Shown here one piece after another: positions 18,564 to 27,193 of a DNA stretch of 64,000 bases. The notes beneath the pieces are model-generated. The model saw only the letters and a list, made by a program, of their open reading frames with translations. It ran no database searches and was not told where the DNA came from. Source of the DNA: Streptomyces sp. NBC_01591 (GTDB taxonomy: Bacteria; Actinomycetota; Actinomycetes; Streptomycetales; Streptomycetaceae); NCBI RefSeq assembly GCF_035918155.1, contig NZ_CP109327.1, positions 5,208,001 to 5,272,000 on the forward strand, in the 5' to 3' direction. The translations under genes were made by a program, and so were the position numbers. How positions within the stretch are numbered: position 1 is the first letter of the stretch; each line of letters opens with the position of its first letter.

Positions 18564-20015
18564 ATGCGTACCGCCTACAGCGTTCAGACCGTACGGGCCG
18601 CCGAACAGGCCCTGATGGCCCGGCTGCCCGAGGGGGCGCTGATGCAGCGCGCCGCCGCGGGACTCGCGGCGGCCTGCGCCGATGTGCTGCGGCGGCGCGG
18701 CCGGGTGTACGGGTCCCGGGTCGTCCTCCTCGTCGGCAGCGGCGACAACGGGGGCGACGCGCTGTACGCGGGCGCCCGGCTCGCCCGTCGCGGCGCCGGC
18801 GTGCGCGCCGTGCTGACCTCGCCGGACCGCGCTCACGAGGGCGGCCTCGCGGCCCTGCTCGCGGCCGGCGGGCGGGTCGCGGAAGGCGCGGACGCCTGGG
18901 GCGGCCACATCGACCTCGTCGTGGACGGGATCACCGGCATCGGCGGCCGCGGCGGGCTCCGCCCGGGCGCCGCCGAACTGGTGCGGGCCTTCGCGGCGAC
19001 CGGCGCGCCCCTCGTCGCCGTCGACCTGCCCAGCGGGGTCGAGGCCGACACCGGCGAGGTGCTCGGCGACGCGGTGCGCGCCGACGCGACGGTCACCTTC
19101 GGCACGTACAAGCCGGGCCTGCTCATCGACCCGGCCGCCGAACGGGCGGGCGCGCTGCGCCTCGTCGACATCGGGCTCGGGCCCGAACTGCCCGGCGTAC
19201 CCGACCTGGAGGTGCTCCAGTACGCGGACGTCGCCGCGCTGCTGCCCGTTCCCGGTGCCGAGAGCGACAAGTACCGGCGCGGTGTCGTCGGCATCGTCGC
19301 CGGTTCCGCGCGGTACCCGGGGGCGGCGGTGCTGGCCGTCTCCGGGGCGCTGCGGGGCGGCGCGGGGGCCGTGCGGTACGTCGGTCCGGGCGCGGACGCG
19401 GTGATCGCCCGTCATCCGGAGACGCTGGTCCACGCGGGACCGCCGTCGAAGGCGGGACGGGTGCAGGCGTGGGTCGTCGGGCCCGGACTCGGTGACGGGA
19501 CGGAGGCCGCCGAGGCGGTCCGGGACGTGCTGGCGGCGGATGTCGCGGTGCTCGTGGACGCGGACGGGCTACGGCTGCTGGACACCGATGCAGTACGGGC
19601 GCGCACCGCGCCGACCGTCCTCACCCCGCACGCCGGTGAGGCCGCCGCGCTGCTCGGCGCCCCGCGCGAGGAGGTCGAGGCGGGGCGGCTCGCCGCCGTA
19701 CGGGAGCTGGCCGCCCGCTACCGCGCCACGGTCCTGCTCAAGGGGTCGACGACCCTGGTCGCCACCGACGACCCGGACACTCCCGTACGGGTCAATCCGA
19801 CCGGCACCTCCTGGCTGGCCACGGCCGGCAGCGGCGACGTCCTCTCCGGACTCACCGGCTCCCTGCTGGCCGCGGGCCTCGCCCCGCGCGACGCCGCATC
19901 GGCCGGCGCCCATCTGCACGGACTCGCCGCCCGCCACGCCTCCGACGGTTCGCCCGTCGTCGCGCAGGACGTCGCGGAGGCGATCCCGGCGGCGTGGCGG
20001 GACGTACGGGCCTGA
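18564..20015 (+). CDS. bifunctional NAD(P)H-hydrate epimerase / ADP-dependent dehydratase
   Basis: A 483-residue fusion that repairs hydrated NADH and NADPH. The N-terminal YjeF_N/NnrE epimerase half (about 1-205) contains LVGSGDNGGDALYAGARLA and VAVDLPSGVEADTG. The C-terminal NnrD dehydratase half (about 225-480) contains YRRGVVGIVAGSARYPGAA, VLTPHAGEAAALLGAP and the catalytic TAGSGDVLSGLTGSLLAAG. The fused form is common in bacteria. It is 4 bp downstream of acpS, a pairing conserved across actinomycetes. It starts at an ATG with GGAGG-like bases (GGAGGGTTG) upstream. Confidence 0.95.
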   Translation: MRTAYSVQTVRAAEQALMARLPEGALMQRAAAGLAAACADVLRRRGRVYGSRVVLLVGSGDNGGDALYAGARLARRGAGVRAVLTSPDRAHEGGLAALLAAGGRVAEGADAWGGHIDLVVDGITGIGGRGGLRPGAAELVRAFAATGAPLVAVDLPSGVEADTGEVLGDAVRADATVTFGTYKPGLLIDPAAERAGALRLVDIGLGPELPGVPDLEVLQYADVAALLPVPGAESDKYRRGVVGIVAGSARYPGAAVLAVSGALRGGAGAVRYVGPGADAVIARHPETLVHAGPPSKAGRVQAWVVGPGLGDGTEAAEAVRDVLAADVAVLVDADGLRLLDTDAVRARTAPTVLTPHAGEAAALLGAPREEVEAGRLAAVRELAARYRATVLLKGSTTLVATDDPDTPVRVNPTGTSWLATAGSGDVLSGLTGSLLAAGLAPRDAASAGAHLHGLAARHASDGSPVVAQDVAEAIPAAWRDVRA

Positions 20016-20065
20016 GTGATCCTGGGCGCAGCGGGGACCGACCGCAGCCGACAGGAGGGCCGACC

Positions 20066-20452
20066 GTGGGCAGCAGCAGCGAGGTACGCGTACGCCGGGT
20101 GTACGAGCCGAAGGAGGACGGCGACGGCACCCGCGTCCTCGTCGACCGGCTCTGGCCGCGCGGCGAGTCCAAGGAGAGGGCCGCGATCGACAAGTGGCTC
20201 AAGGACATCACCCCGTCGAACGAGCTCCGCGACTGGTACCACGAGGACCGCACCGCCACCCGCTACGACGAGTTCGTCGACCGCTACCGCGCCGAACTGG
20301 CCGACCCCGTCCACACGGTGGCTGTCCGGGAACTGGTCGAACTCGTCCGGGCGGGCGGCCCGGTGACACTGATCACGGCGGTCAAGGACGTACCCCACAG
20401 CCATGTCCCGGTCATCGTCGACCAGCTGGAACACGAGCTGCGCCATCACTGA
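20066..20452 (+). CDS. DUF488 family protein
   Basis: A 128-residue protein. The GTG at 20066 has a perfect AGGAGG at 20052-20057, so I chose it over an earlier open start at 19994 that would overlap the preceding gene. The core reads VRRVYEPKEDGDGTRVLVDR then LWPRGESKE, then LRDWYHEDRTATRYDEFVDRY and VTLITAVKDVPHSHVPVIVD; these are the standard DUF488 signatures. The family is widespread, small, cytoplasmic and biochemically unassigned. Its Arg-rich LWPRG motif suggests nucleotide or phosphate binding, which is only inference. A GC-rich terminator follows at 20485. Confidence 0.9.
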   Translation: MGSSSEVRVRRVYEPKEDGDGTRVLVDRLWPRGESKERAAIDKWLKDITPSNELRDWYHEDRTATRYDEFVDRYRAELADPVHTVAVRELVELVRAGGPVTLITAVKDVPHSHVPVIVDQLEHELRHH

Positions 20453-20484
20453 GGTGCACGCCCGTCACAGGGCGGACGCCTTCT

Positions 20485-20510
20485 GCGGCGGGCCCCTTCC
20501 GGCCCGCCGC
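20485..20510 (+). terminator. terminator after the DUF488 gene
   Basis: A perfect 10 bp stem (GCGGCGGGCC, 20485-20494, with GGCCCGCCGC, 20501-20510) with a 6 nt loop lies 32 bp after the stop. No U-tract follows. Confidence 0.7.
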
Positions 20511-20549
20511 CCGAAGGCCCTGTCGTGCGCCTCTGAGAGACTGGGCGCG

Positions 20550-21704
20550 ATGAACGAGACAGCGTCCTTGAGAGCCCGTGCCGAGATCGACCTCGCCGCA
20601 TTGCGCGCCAACGTGCGTGTGCTGCGCGCGCGGGCGGCGGGCGCGCAACTCATGGCCGTCGTCAAATCCGATGCGTACGGGCACGGGGCGGTGCCCTGCG
20701 CCCGCGCCGCGCTGGAGGCCGGGGCGACCTGGCTGGGCACCGCGACGCCGCAGGAGGCGCTCGCCCTGCGGGCCGCCGGGCTCGGCGGCCGGGTGATGTG
20801 CTGGCTGTGGACCCCGGGCGGTCCCTGGCGCGAGGCGATCGAGGCCGACATCGATGTGTCGGTGAGCGGGATGTGGGCCCTGCGCGAGGTCGTCGCCGCG
20901 GCCACCGAGGCTGGCGTCCCGGCCCGGATCCAGCTCAAGGCCGACACCGGCCTCGGGCGCAACGGCTGCCAGCCCGCCGACTGGCCGGAGCTGGTCGCCG
21001 CCGCCCGTGCCGCCGAGAAGGCGGGCACCGTCCGGATCACCGGCCTGTGGTCCCACTTCGCCTGCGCCGACGAGCCCGGCCACCCCTCCATCGCCGCCCA
21101 GCTGGCCCTGTTCCGGGACATGGTGGCGCACGCGGAGAAGGAGGGCGTCGAACCCGAGGTGCGCCACATGGCCAACTCCCCGGCGACGCTGACGATCCCC
21201 GAGGCGCACTTCGACCTGGTCCGGACCGGGGTCGCGATGTACGGCATCTCGCCCAGCCCCGAGCTGGGCACCCCGGCCGACTTCGGGCTGCGTCCCGTCA
21301 TGACGCTCATCGCGTCGGTCGCCCTGGTCAAGCAGGTGCCGCCCGGCCACGGGATCAGCTACGGCCACCACTACACGACCTCCGCCGAGACCACCCTGGG
21401 CCTGGTGCCGGTCGGCTACGCGGACGGCATCCCGCGCCACGCCTCCGGCCGGGCACCCGTCCTGGTCGGCGGCGTCACCCGGCGGATCGCCGGCCGGGTG
21501 GCCATGGACCAGTTCGTCGTCGACCTCGACGGGGACGAGATCGAGGTGGGCAGCGAGGCGGTGCTCTTCGGCCCGGGGGACCGGGGCGAGCCGAGCGCCG
21601 AGGACTGGGCGCAGGCCGCCGACACGATCGCGTACGAGATCGTCACCCGGATCGGCAGCCGCGTACCACGCGTGCATCTGCACGCGACCCCGGCCGAGTC
21701 CTGA
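20550..21704 (+). CDS. alr: alanine racemase
   Basis: A 384-residue PLP enzyme making D-alanine for peptidoglycan. The PLP lysine is about residue 39 in AVVKSDAYGHG, and the catalytic Tyr is about 271 in GHGISYGHHYTT. Other family motifs are GLGRNGCQP, HFACADEPGH and MANSPATL. The ATG at 20550 lies 7 bp after GAGACT, which could be a -10 box, so the message may be leaderless; no purine-rich site is visible. It is followed by a hydrolase and tsaE, an arrangement I remember from other Streptomyces. The inverted repeat GATCGTGC-N12-GCACGATC (21707-21734) just after the stop may be a weak terminator. Confidence 0.96.
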   Translation: MNETASLRARAEIDLAALRANVRVLRARAAGAQLMAVVKSDAYGHGAVPCARAALEAGATWLGTATPQEALALRAAGLGGRVMCWLWTPGGPWREAIEADIDVSVSGMWALREVVAAATEAGVPARIQLKADTGLGRNGCQPADWPELVAAARAAEKAGTVRITGLWSHFACADEPGHPSIAAQLALFRDMVAHAEKEGVEPEVRHMANSPATLTIPEAHFDLVRTGVAMYGISPSPELGTPADFGLRPVMTLIASVALVKQVPPGHGISYGHHYTTSAETTLGLVPVGYADGIPRHASGRAPVLVGGVTRRIAGRVAMDQFVVDLDGDEIEVGSEAVLFGPGDRGEPSAEDWAQAADTIAYEIVTRIGSRVPRVHLHATPAES

Positions 21705-21797
21705 CCGATCGTGCACCGCTGACCAGGCACGATCTGATCACGACCGGAACAGACCAGCCCTGACCTGACGGATACGACCGATGAGGAGCGCGGCACG

Positions 21798-23054
21798 GTG
21801 AGCGAGATCGGTGCGGGGGACGCGGTGACGACGGCTGCTACGGCGGTCGGCTGGCGCCGGGCGGGTATCGCCGGAGCTGCCATAGGCGTGATCGCGGCGG
21901 GCGCGGCCGCCGGTGTCGCGGTCGAGCGGCTCACCGTCGGCCGGGGCATGCGCAGAAGGGCCAGGCTGGCGCTGGACGCCACCGGGCCGTACGGCTCGCT
22001 GCGCGGACTGCCGGGCCGGGCCGCCGCCGACGACGGCACCGAGCTGTACTACGAGGTCGACGAGGTCGAACCGGGCGGCGGCACGGGGTCCGCCGAGGGC
22101 GGCGGGGGCGACGCAGCCGGCCCCGGCACGCGCCGCCGCAGGCTCTTCGGCCGCAAGGCCCCCGCGCCCGTCACCGTGGTCTTCAGCCACGGCTACTGCC
22201 TCAGCCAGGACTCCTGGCACTTCCAGCGGGCGGCGCTGCGCGGTCTGGTCCGCACCGTCCACTGGGACCAGCGCAGCCACGGCCGCTCCGAGCGGGGCCG
22301 GGCCCAGGCGGAGGGCGTGACGGTCGGCATCGACCAGCTCGGCCGCGACCTGAAGGCGGTGATCGACGCGGCGGCCCCCGAGGGCAGGCTGGTGCTCGTC
22401 GGGCACTCGATGGGCGGCATGACGATGATGGCGCTCGCCGACCAGTACCCCCGGCTGATCCGGGACCGGGTCGCCGCCGTCGCCTTCGTCGGCACATCGA
22501 GCGGGAAGCTCGGCGAGGTCAATTTCGGGCTGCCGGTCGCGGGCGTGAACGCGGTGCGGCGGGTGCTGCCCGGGGTGCTCAAGGCGCTCGGCTCCCAGGC
22601 CGAGCTGGTGGAACGGGGCCGTCGGGCGACCGCCGACCTCTTCGCCGGGCTGATCAAGCGGTACTCGTTCGGTTCGCGGGACGTGGACCCGGCGGTCGAG
22701 CGGTTCGCCGAGCGGCTCATCGAGTCCACCCCGATCGATGTGGTCGCCGAGTTCTATCCGGCCTTCACCGAACACGACAAGAGCGGCGCGCTGCCCGCCT
22801 TCCGCGATGTCCCGGTGCTGATCCTGGCGGGCGACAAGGACCTGGTGACGCCCAGCTCGCACAGCGAGACCATCGCGGACCAGCTCCCGGACGCGGAGCT
22901 GGTCATCGTCCCGGACGCCGGCCATCTGGTGATGCTGGAGCACCCCGAGACGGTCACGGACCGGCTGGCGGACCTGCTGGTACGCGTCGGAGCGGTGCCG
23001 GCAACGGCTAACGTTGGCGGACATGGAAGCACCGCACAACAGCCTGGCGGCTGA
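21798..23054 (+). CDS. alpha/beta hydrolase with N-terminal membrane segment
   Basis: A 418-residue protein. A hydrophobic segment (about 24-45, AGIAGAAIGVIAAGAAAGV) suggests membrane anchoring. A linker follows with a Gly-rich low-complexity stretch (about 94-112). The alpha/beta hydrolase fold has the oxyanion strand VVFSHGYCLSQDSW, the nucleophile Ser at about 204 in VGHSMGGMTMM, an Asp in LAGDKDLVTP and the His in DAGHLVMLEHPE, so the triad is complete. The GTG start has GAGGAG upstream. Its 3' end overlaps tsaE. The substrate is unknown; a lipid ester or thioesterase-like activity is possible. Confidence 0.9.
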   Translation: MSEIGAGDAVTTAATAVGWRRAGIAGAAIGVIAAGAAAGVAVERLTVGRGMRRRARLALDATGPYGSLRGLPGRAAADDGTELYYEVDEVEPGGGTGSAEGGGGDAAGPGTRRRRLFGRKAPAPVTVVFSHGYCLSQDSWHFQRAALRGLVRTVHWDQRSHGRSERGRAQAEGVTVGIDQLGRDLKAVIDAAAPEGRLVLVGHSMGGMTMMALADQYPRLIRDRVAAVAFVGTSSGKLGEVNFGLPVAGVNAVRRVLPGVLKALGSQAELVERGRRATADLFAGLIKRYSFGSRDVDPAVERFAERLIESTPIDVVAEFYPAFTEHDKSGALPAFRDVPVLILAGDKDLVTPSSHSETIADQLPDAELVIVPDAGHLVMLEHPETVTDRLADLLVRVGAVPATANVGGHGSTAQQPGG

Positions 23055-23553
23055 GGTCGCCGAGGGCGCCGCGCCGGGCGCCGTCACCGTGAGCCTGGCC
23101 GTCGAGTCCCCCGAACAGATGCAGGCACTCGGCCGCCGGATCGCCGGGATCCTGCGGCCCGGCGACCTCGTGATGCTCACCGGCGAGCTCGGCGCCGGGA
23201 AGACGACGCTGACCCGGGGCCTCGGTGAGGGCCTCGGAGTGCGCGGCGCGGTCACGTCCCCCACCTTCGTGATCGCCCGCGTCCACCCGTCGCTGACCGG
23301 TGGCCCGGCGCTGGTCCACGTCGACGCGTACCGCCTGGGCGGCGGGCTCGACGAGATGGAGGACCTGGACCTCGATGTGTCGCTGCCGGAGTCGGTGGTG
23401 GTCGTGGAGTGGGGCGACGGCAAGGTCGAGGAGCTGTCCGACGACCGGCTGCAGGTGGTGATCGACCGCGCGGTCGGCGACACGGACGACGAACGGCGCG
23501 AGGTGACGCTGGTGGGGATCGGCGCGCGCTGGGCGGGACTGCGCGAGGTCTGA
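23023..23553 (+). CDS. tsaE: tRNA t6A biosynthesis ATPase TsaE
   Basis: A 176-residue ATPase needed for threonylcarbamoyl-adenosine formation at position 37 of ANN-decoding tRNAs, together with TsaB and TsaD. It has Walker A TGELGAGKTTLTRGLG, the SPTFVIAR switch region, HVDAYRL and VVVEWGDG, all standard for TsaE. The ATG at 23023 lies inside the end of the hydrolase gene (32 bp overlap); a TTG nine bases earlier is an alternative. The N-terminal 25 residues before the fold are variable. The partners tsaB and tsaD lie 1-3 kb downstream, separated by a small gene and one gene on the opposite strand. Confidence 0.95.
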   Translation: MEAPHNSLAAEVAEGAAPGAVTVSLAVESPEQMQALGRRIAGILRPGDLVMLTGELGAGKTTLTRGLGEGLGVRGAVTSPTFVIARVHPSLTGGPALVHVDAYRLGGGLDEMEDLDLDVSLPESVVVVEWGDGKVEELSDDRLQVVIDRAVGDTDDERREVTLVGIGARWAGLREV

Positions 23554-23634
23554 GCGCGGGGCCGGATTCCGACAGGCTGTCGGCAAATTGTTGCGCCGGG
23601 CGGTGCGGGCGTGGTCACATGGATGACGAGAGCG

Positions 23635-23652
23635 GGTTAGGTCTGCCTAACC
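23635..23652. promoter_or_regulatory. iron-box-like palindrome
   Basis: GGTTAGG-TCTG-CCTAACC is a perfect 7-4-7 inverted repeat lying 32 bp upstream of the small gene at 23684. The stretch TTAGGTCTGCCTAACC matches the DmdR/IdeR iron-box core TTAGGTTAGGCTAACC at 13 of 16 positions by eye. Iron-dependent repression of the downstream gene is an inference. Confidence 0.5.
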
Positions 23653-23683
23653 ACGCCTTCCATCGGAGCCTCGGGAGGCATCC

Positions 23684-23869
23684 ATGACGACGTCCGCCGA
23701 ACGTGAAGTGCCGCCGCCGCCATCGATGAAGGACCTGCTGGCGGCCTGTGCCGCGGCCACGGCGGTCTCCACACCGCCACCGCCTGCGGACGAGGCCGAG
23801 GACGACGAAGCCCCGGCCACCGCCCCCGCGCCCCGTTCTGGATCAGACCTCGAACGACGGGCGGGGTGA
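23684..23869 (+). CDS. small hypothetical protein (61 aa)
   Basis: A 61-residue protein (MTTSAEREVPPPPSMKDLLA start) with a strong GGGAGG site 8 bp before its ATG. The first half has a short amphipathic stretch, MKDLLAACAAATAV. The rest is Pro/Ala/Glu-rich and probably disordered. It lies 130 bp downstream of tsaE with its own iron-box-like palindrome, and is followed at 23896 by an inverted repeat. The strong ribosome site and third-position GC support a real gene, but no family was recognised. A role in iron response would follow only if the palindrome binds a DtxR-type repressor. Confidence 0.55.
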   Translation: MTTSAEREVPPPPSMKDLLAACAAATAVSTPPPPADEAEDDEAPATAPAPRSGSDLERRAG

Positions 23870-23895
23870 GACAACGGGCGGCCGGGGGCGTCCCG

Positions 23896-23920
23896 AGGGC
23901 CTGTCCGCCGGACAGGCCCT
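23896..23920. terminator. perfect inverted repeat between convergent genes
   Basis: AGGGCCTGTCCG (23896-23907) and its exact complement (23909-23920) are separated by one base. The distal CTA is the stop codon of the minus-strand gene at 23919. It is the same element as at 11454-11489 and is likely a bidirectional terminator. Confidence 0.75.
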
Positions 23921-24482
23921 AGCGGACGACGACCACCTTCATGCTGACCATCGCGAAGTCCCACATCGCGTCCCCGTCGGCCCGGGACATTCGCACGCCA
24001 CCGGTCTTCAGCGTCGGGTCCGGGCTCTCCATCGAGCCGTCCACCGCTGCGCTGAACCCGACGACCGCGTCGTCCACCGTCGCGAACCGCACCACGTGCT
24101 CGATCATCACGCCGTCCGAGCCCTTGGTCGGGGCGCCCGAGCGCGTCTCCACCTTGTAGGTCCCGGGCAGCGGGTTCAGCGCGCTCGGCATGACCTCGAA
24201 CGTCCGGGTCACCTCCCCGTCCGCGTCGACCAGCCACACCCGGCGGTCGGCCAGGGCGTACACGACCCGCGTCCCGGTTCCTGAGCCCGCGGGGAGCGCG
24301 GCCGGGCGCGACTTCTCCTTGGGCTTCGCGTGCTCGGTGGCGGAGGCGCTGTGGGACGCCTTCGGCCTGGGGGCCGCGACGCTGTCGGGGGCGTTCGCCG
24401 ATGCCTGATAGGCCAGGACACCGACCGCGACGAGCGCCGCCGCAGTGAGCCCGGCCACGATTCCCGAGCTGCCCCTAGACAC
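23919..24482 (-). CDS. degenerate L,D-transpeptidase-like secreted protein
   Basis: A 187-residue protein with an uncleaved or cleaved N-terminal hydrophobic segment (about 8-25) and a Lys/Pro/Ala-rich linker. From about residue 70 it follows the YkuD (L,D-transpeptidase) pattern: RVVYALADRRVWLVDADG, then PLPGTYKVETRSG, then IEHVVRF, ending in MKVVVV. In active enzymes the last motif is SHGC(V/I)R; here it reads KTGGVRM at about 159-165, so both the catalytic His and Cys are absent. It may bind peptidoglycan without catalysis. The family assignment is by motif pattern only. It is divergent from tsaB and convergent with the small gene. The start ATG lies well after the AT-rich region near 24520. 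Confidence 0.7.
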   Translation of the reverse strand: MSRGSSGIVAGLTAAALVAVGVLAYQASANAPDSVAAPRPKASHSASATEHAKPKEKSRPAALPAGSGTGTRVVYALADRRVWLVDADGEVTRTFEVMPSALNPLPGTYKVETRSGAPTKGSDGVMIEHVVRFATVDDAVVGFSAAVDGSMESPDPTLKTGGVRMSRADGDAMWDFAMVSMKVVVVR

Positions 24483-24635
24483 CGTGCGCGCCCCTTTCGC
24501 TTCCGTATGTCGTACAAGCGTTTAGCGTTTACGTCGTACCCGCGTGTTCACGGTGACGGTAGCAGCCGGGTCCGGTGGTACCGGGACGCCGTACGGGGCG
24601 CCGTACCCCCGTCGGCGGAGCCGTAGGCTGTTTGC

Positions 24636-25298
24636 GTGCTCTTGCTCGCCGTGGATACCGCAACCCCCGCCGTCACCGTCGCCCTGCACGACGGGACCTC
24701 CGTCGTCGCCGAGTCCGGTCAGGTCGACGCCCGAAGGCACGGGGAGCTGCTGCTGCCCGCCGTCGACCGGGTCCTCGCCGAGGCCGGTGTGAAACTCGAC
24801 GCCGTGACGGACGTGGTCGTCGGCGTCGGCCCCGGACCGTACACCGGGCTCCGGGTCGGCCTGGTCACCGCCGCGACCTTCGGCTCCGTTCTCTCCGTAC
24901 CCGTGCACGGGCTGTGCACCCTGGACGGTCTCGCGTACGCCGCGGGCCTGGCCGGGTTGTCGGGGCCGTTCGCCGTCGCGACGGACGCCCGCCGCAAGGA
25001 GGTCTACTGGGCGAGATACGACGACGCGCGCACCCGGGTCACCGAGCCCGCCGTCGACCGGCCCGCCGACATCGCCGAACAGCTCGCCGGACTGCCCGTC
25101 GTCGGCGCGGGCGCGGCGCTCTACCCCGAGGCGTTCCCGGACGCCCGGGAGCCCGAGCACGTCAGTGCCGGAGCGCTGGCCGCCCTCGCCGCCGAGCGGC
25201 TCGCCGCGGGCGCGGAGCTGCTGCCGCCGCAGCCGCTCTACCTCCGCAGGCCCGACGCCCAGGTGCCGAAGAACTACAAGGTGGTCACCCCGAAGTGA
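24636..25298 (+). CDS. tsaB: tRNA t6A biosynthesis protein TsaB
   Basis: A 220-residue ASKHA-fold protein, the partner that holds TsaD active in the t6A complex. It starts MLLLAVDTATPAVTVALHDG and has the conserved GVGPGPYTGLRVGLVTAATF segment. The GTG start lies 7 bp after TAGGCT (24623-24628), so the mRNA is predicted to be leaderless. The stop overlaps the rimI start (GTGA). The tsaB-rimI-tsaD order is the classic actinomycete and enterobacterial arrangement. Confidence 0.95.
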   Translation: MLLLAVDTATPAVTVALHDGTSVVAESGQVDARRHGELLLPAVDRVLAEAGVKLDAVTDVVVGVGPGPYTGLRVGLVTAATFGSVLSVPVHGLCTLDGLAYAAGLAGLSGPFAVATDARRKEVYWARYDDARTRVTEPAVDRPADIAEQLAGLPVVGAGAALYPEAFPDAREPEHVSAGALAALAAERLAAGAELLPPQPLYLRRPDAQVPKNYKVVTPK

Positions 25299-25810
25299 CG
25301 ACCACGACTGCCGTTCTGCGCGAGATGCGCTGGTGGGACATCGATCCGGTGCTGGAGCTCGAACACGAGCTGTTCCCGGAAGACGCCTGGTCGGCCGGCA
25401 TGTTCTGGTCCGAGCTGGCGCACTCCCGCGGCCCGCGGGCCACCCGCCGCTATGTCGTCGCCGAGGACCTGGCCACCGGCCGGATCGTCGGCTACGCGGG
25501 GCTCGCCGCGGCCGGCGACCTCGGCGACGTCCAGACGATCGGGGTCACCCGCGACCACTGGGGCGGCGGCCTCGGCTCCGTACTCCTTACCGACCTGCTG
25601 AAGCACGCCACGGCCTTCGAGTGCGCCGAGGTGCTCCTCGAGGTCCGCGTCGACAACACCCGGGCCCAGAAGCTGTACGAACGCTTCGGCTTCGAACCGA
25701 TCGGCTTCCGCCGCGGCTACTACCAGCCGGGCAACATCGACGCACTCGTCATGCGCCTCCACGCACAAGAGCACGCACAAGAGCACGTACAGGAAACAGA
25801 GACTGACTGA
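25295..25810 (+). CDS. rimI: ribosomal-protein-S18-alanine N-acetyltransferase
   Basis: A 171-residue GNAT acetyltransferase. It begins at the GTG overlapping the tsaB stop by 4 bp. The start reads [20 protein letters not shown], and [17 protein letters not shown] is the RimI signature. The acetyl-CoA loop [18 protein letters not shown] is slightly unusual: the typical Q/RxxGxG/A is RDHWGGGLG here. It ends in [24 protein letters not shown] short repeated tail ([13 protein letters not shown]) ends the protein. Position between tsaB and tsaD supports RimI over other GNATs. Confidence 0.92.
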   Translation: MTTTTAVLREMRWWDIDPVLELEHELFPEDAWSAGMFWSELAHSRGPRATRRYVVAEDLATGRIVGYAGLAAAGDLGDVQTIGVTRDHWGGGLGSVLLTDLLKHATAFECAEVLLEVRVDNTRAQKLYERFGFEPIGFRRGYYQPGNIDALVMRLHAQEHAQEHVQETETD

Positions 25811-26910
25811 TGGCTGACGAACCGCTCGTACTCGGCATCGAGACCTCCTGCGACGAGACCGGCGTCGGCATCGTCCGGGGTACGACACTGCTCGCCGACG
25901 CCGTCGCGTCCAGCGTCGACACGCACGCCCGCTTCGGCGGCGTCGTCCCGGAGATCGCCTCCCGCGCGCATCTGGAGGCGATGGTCCCCACCATCGAGCG
26001 CGCCCTGAAGGACGCCGGGATCAGCGCCCGCGACCTCGACGGCATCTCCGTCACCGCGGGCCCCGGGCTCGCGGGGGCGCTGCTGGTCGGCGTATCGGCG
26101 GCGAAGGCGTACGCGTACGCGCTGAACAAGCCGCTCTACGGGGTGAACCACCTCGCCTCGCACATCTGCGTGGACCAGCTGGAGCACGGCCCGCTGCCCG
26201 AGCCGACGATGGCGCTGCTGGTCAGCGGCGGCCACTCCTCGCTGCTGCTCGCGCCGGACATCACCAATGACGTACGGCCGCTCGGCGCGACCATCGACGA
26301 TGCGGCGGGCGAGGCCTTCGACAAGATCGCCCGGGTGCTGAACCTCGGTTTCCCCGGCGGCCCGGTCATCGACCGGCTGGCGAAGGAGGGCGACCCGAAG
26401 GCGATCGCGTTCCCGCGCGGTCTGACCGGCTCGCGCGATCCCGCCTACGACTTCTCCTTCTCCGGCCTGAAGACCTCGGTGGCCCGCTGGATCGAGGCCA
26501 GGCGCGCGGCGGGCGAGGAGGTGCCGCTACGGGATGTGGCGGCGTCCTTCCAGGAGGCAGTGGTGGACGTGCTCACCCGCAAGGCCGTCCGGGCCTGCAA
26601 GGACGAGGGCGTCGACCACCTGATGATCGGCGGCGGTGTCGCGGCCAACTCGCGGCTGCGGGCGCTGGCCGAGGAGCGGTGCGAGCGGGCCGGCATCCGG
26701 CTGCGGGTGCCGCGCCCCGGGCTGTGCACGGACAACGGCGCGATGGTCGCGGCGCTGGGCGCGGAGATGGTCGCCCGGAACAGGCCGGCCTCGGACCTGG
26801 AGCTGTCCGCGGACTCGTCGCTGCCGGTGACCGACACCCACGTACCGGGCGCTCATGCGCACGATCACGACCACGTCCACGAGATCAGCAAGGACAACCT
26901 CTACTCATGA
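25810..26910 (+). CDS. tsaD: tRNA N6-adenosine threonylcarbamoyltransferase
   Basis: A 366-residue enzyme that transfers threonylcarbamoyl to A37 of tRNA. It has the N-terminal [15 protein letters not shown], the metal-binding histidines at about 114 and 118 in [12 protein letters not shown], the nucleotide loop [11 protein letters not shown], and [16 protein letters not shown]. Its start overlaps the rimI stop by one base. The last 25 residues carry a His/Asp-rich tail ([10 protein letters not shown]), possibly metal-binding, that is not part of the usual fold. The next gene overlaps by 4 bp. Confidence 0.97.
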   Translation: MADEPLVLGIETSCDETGVGIVRGTTLLADAVASSVDTHARFGGVVPEIASRAHLEAMVPTIERALKDAGISARDLDGISVTAGPGLAGALLVGVSAAKAYAYALNKPLYGVNHLASHICVDQLEHGPLPEPTMALLVSGGHSSLLLAPDITNDVRPLGATIDDAAGEAFDKIARVLNLGFPGGPVIDRLAKEGDPKAIAFPRGLTGSRDPAYDFSFSGLKTSVARWIEARRAAGEEVPLRDVAASFQEAVVDVLTRKAVRACKDEGVDHLMIGGGVAANSRLRALAEERCERAGIRLRVPRPGLCTDNGAMVAALGAEMVARNRPASDLELSADSSLPVTDTHVPGAHAHDHDHVHEISKDNLYS

Positions 26911-27185
26911 CCGTCGCCCTCATGTGGGAGGCCCGCGCCACCGGCGGCCGGGGCGCCGAGCTCCTGGAGTGGGCGCGGGCCCGTTCGGCCGAGCTGGCCC
27001 GTGAGCCGCTGCGCCGCGAGCTGCTGCGCGCCCCGCAGGACCGGGTCCTGGTCATCACCTGGTGGGAGGGCGCGTACGGCGACGAGCTGCCCGAACTCCC
27101 CGAACCGGACGCCGAGTTGATCACCCGCCCGGTGCACCGCTGGCGCTTCGAGTCCCTGGGGGCCACCGGGTCCGCCGCCGGCTGA
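26907..27185 (+). CDS. small conserved-looking hypothetical protein (92 aa)
   Basis: A 92-residue protein overlapping the tsaD stop by ATGA, so it is translationally coupled to tsaD. It reads [20 protein letters not shown] and later [14 protein letters not shown], with an alternating hydrophobic pattern like a small dimeric alpha/beta-barrel (ABM-like) protein. The His-containing HRWRFESLG is near the C-terminus. No family was recognised with certainty. Its coupling suggests a role with, or simple co-expression with, the t6A genes. Confidence 0.75.
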   Translation: MTVALMWEARATGGRGAELLEWARARSAELAREPLRRELLRAPQDRVLVITWWEGAYGDELPELPEPDAELITRPVHRWRFESLGATGSAAG

Positions 27186-27193
27186 CCGGCCCC

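Noticed and set aside
20453..20549. A longer start for alr inside the terminator region
   Set aside because: It would run through a 10 bp hairpin, and the ATG at 20550 begins the conserved region directly.
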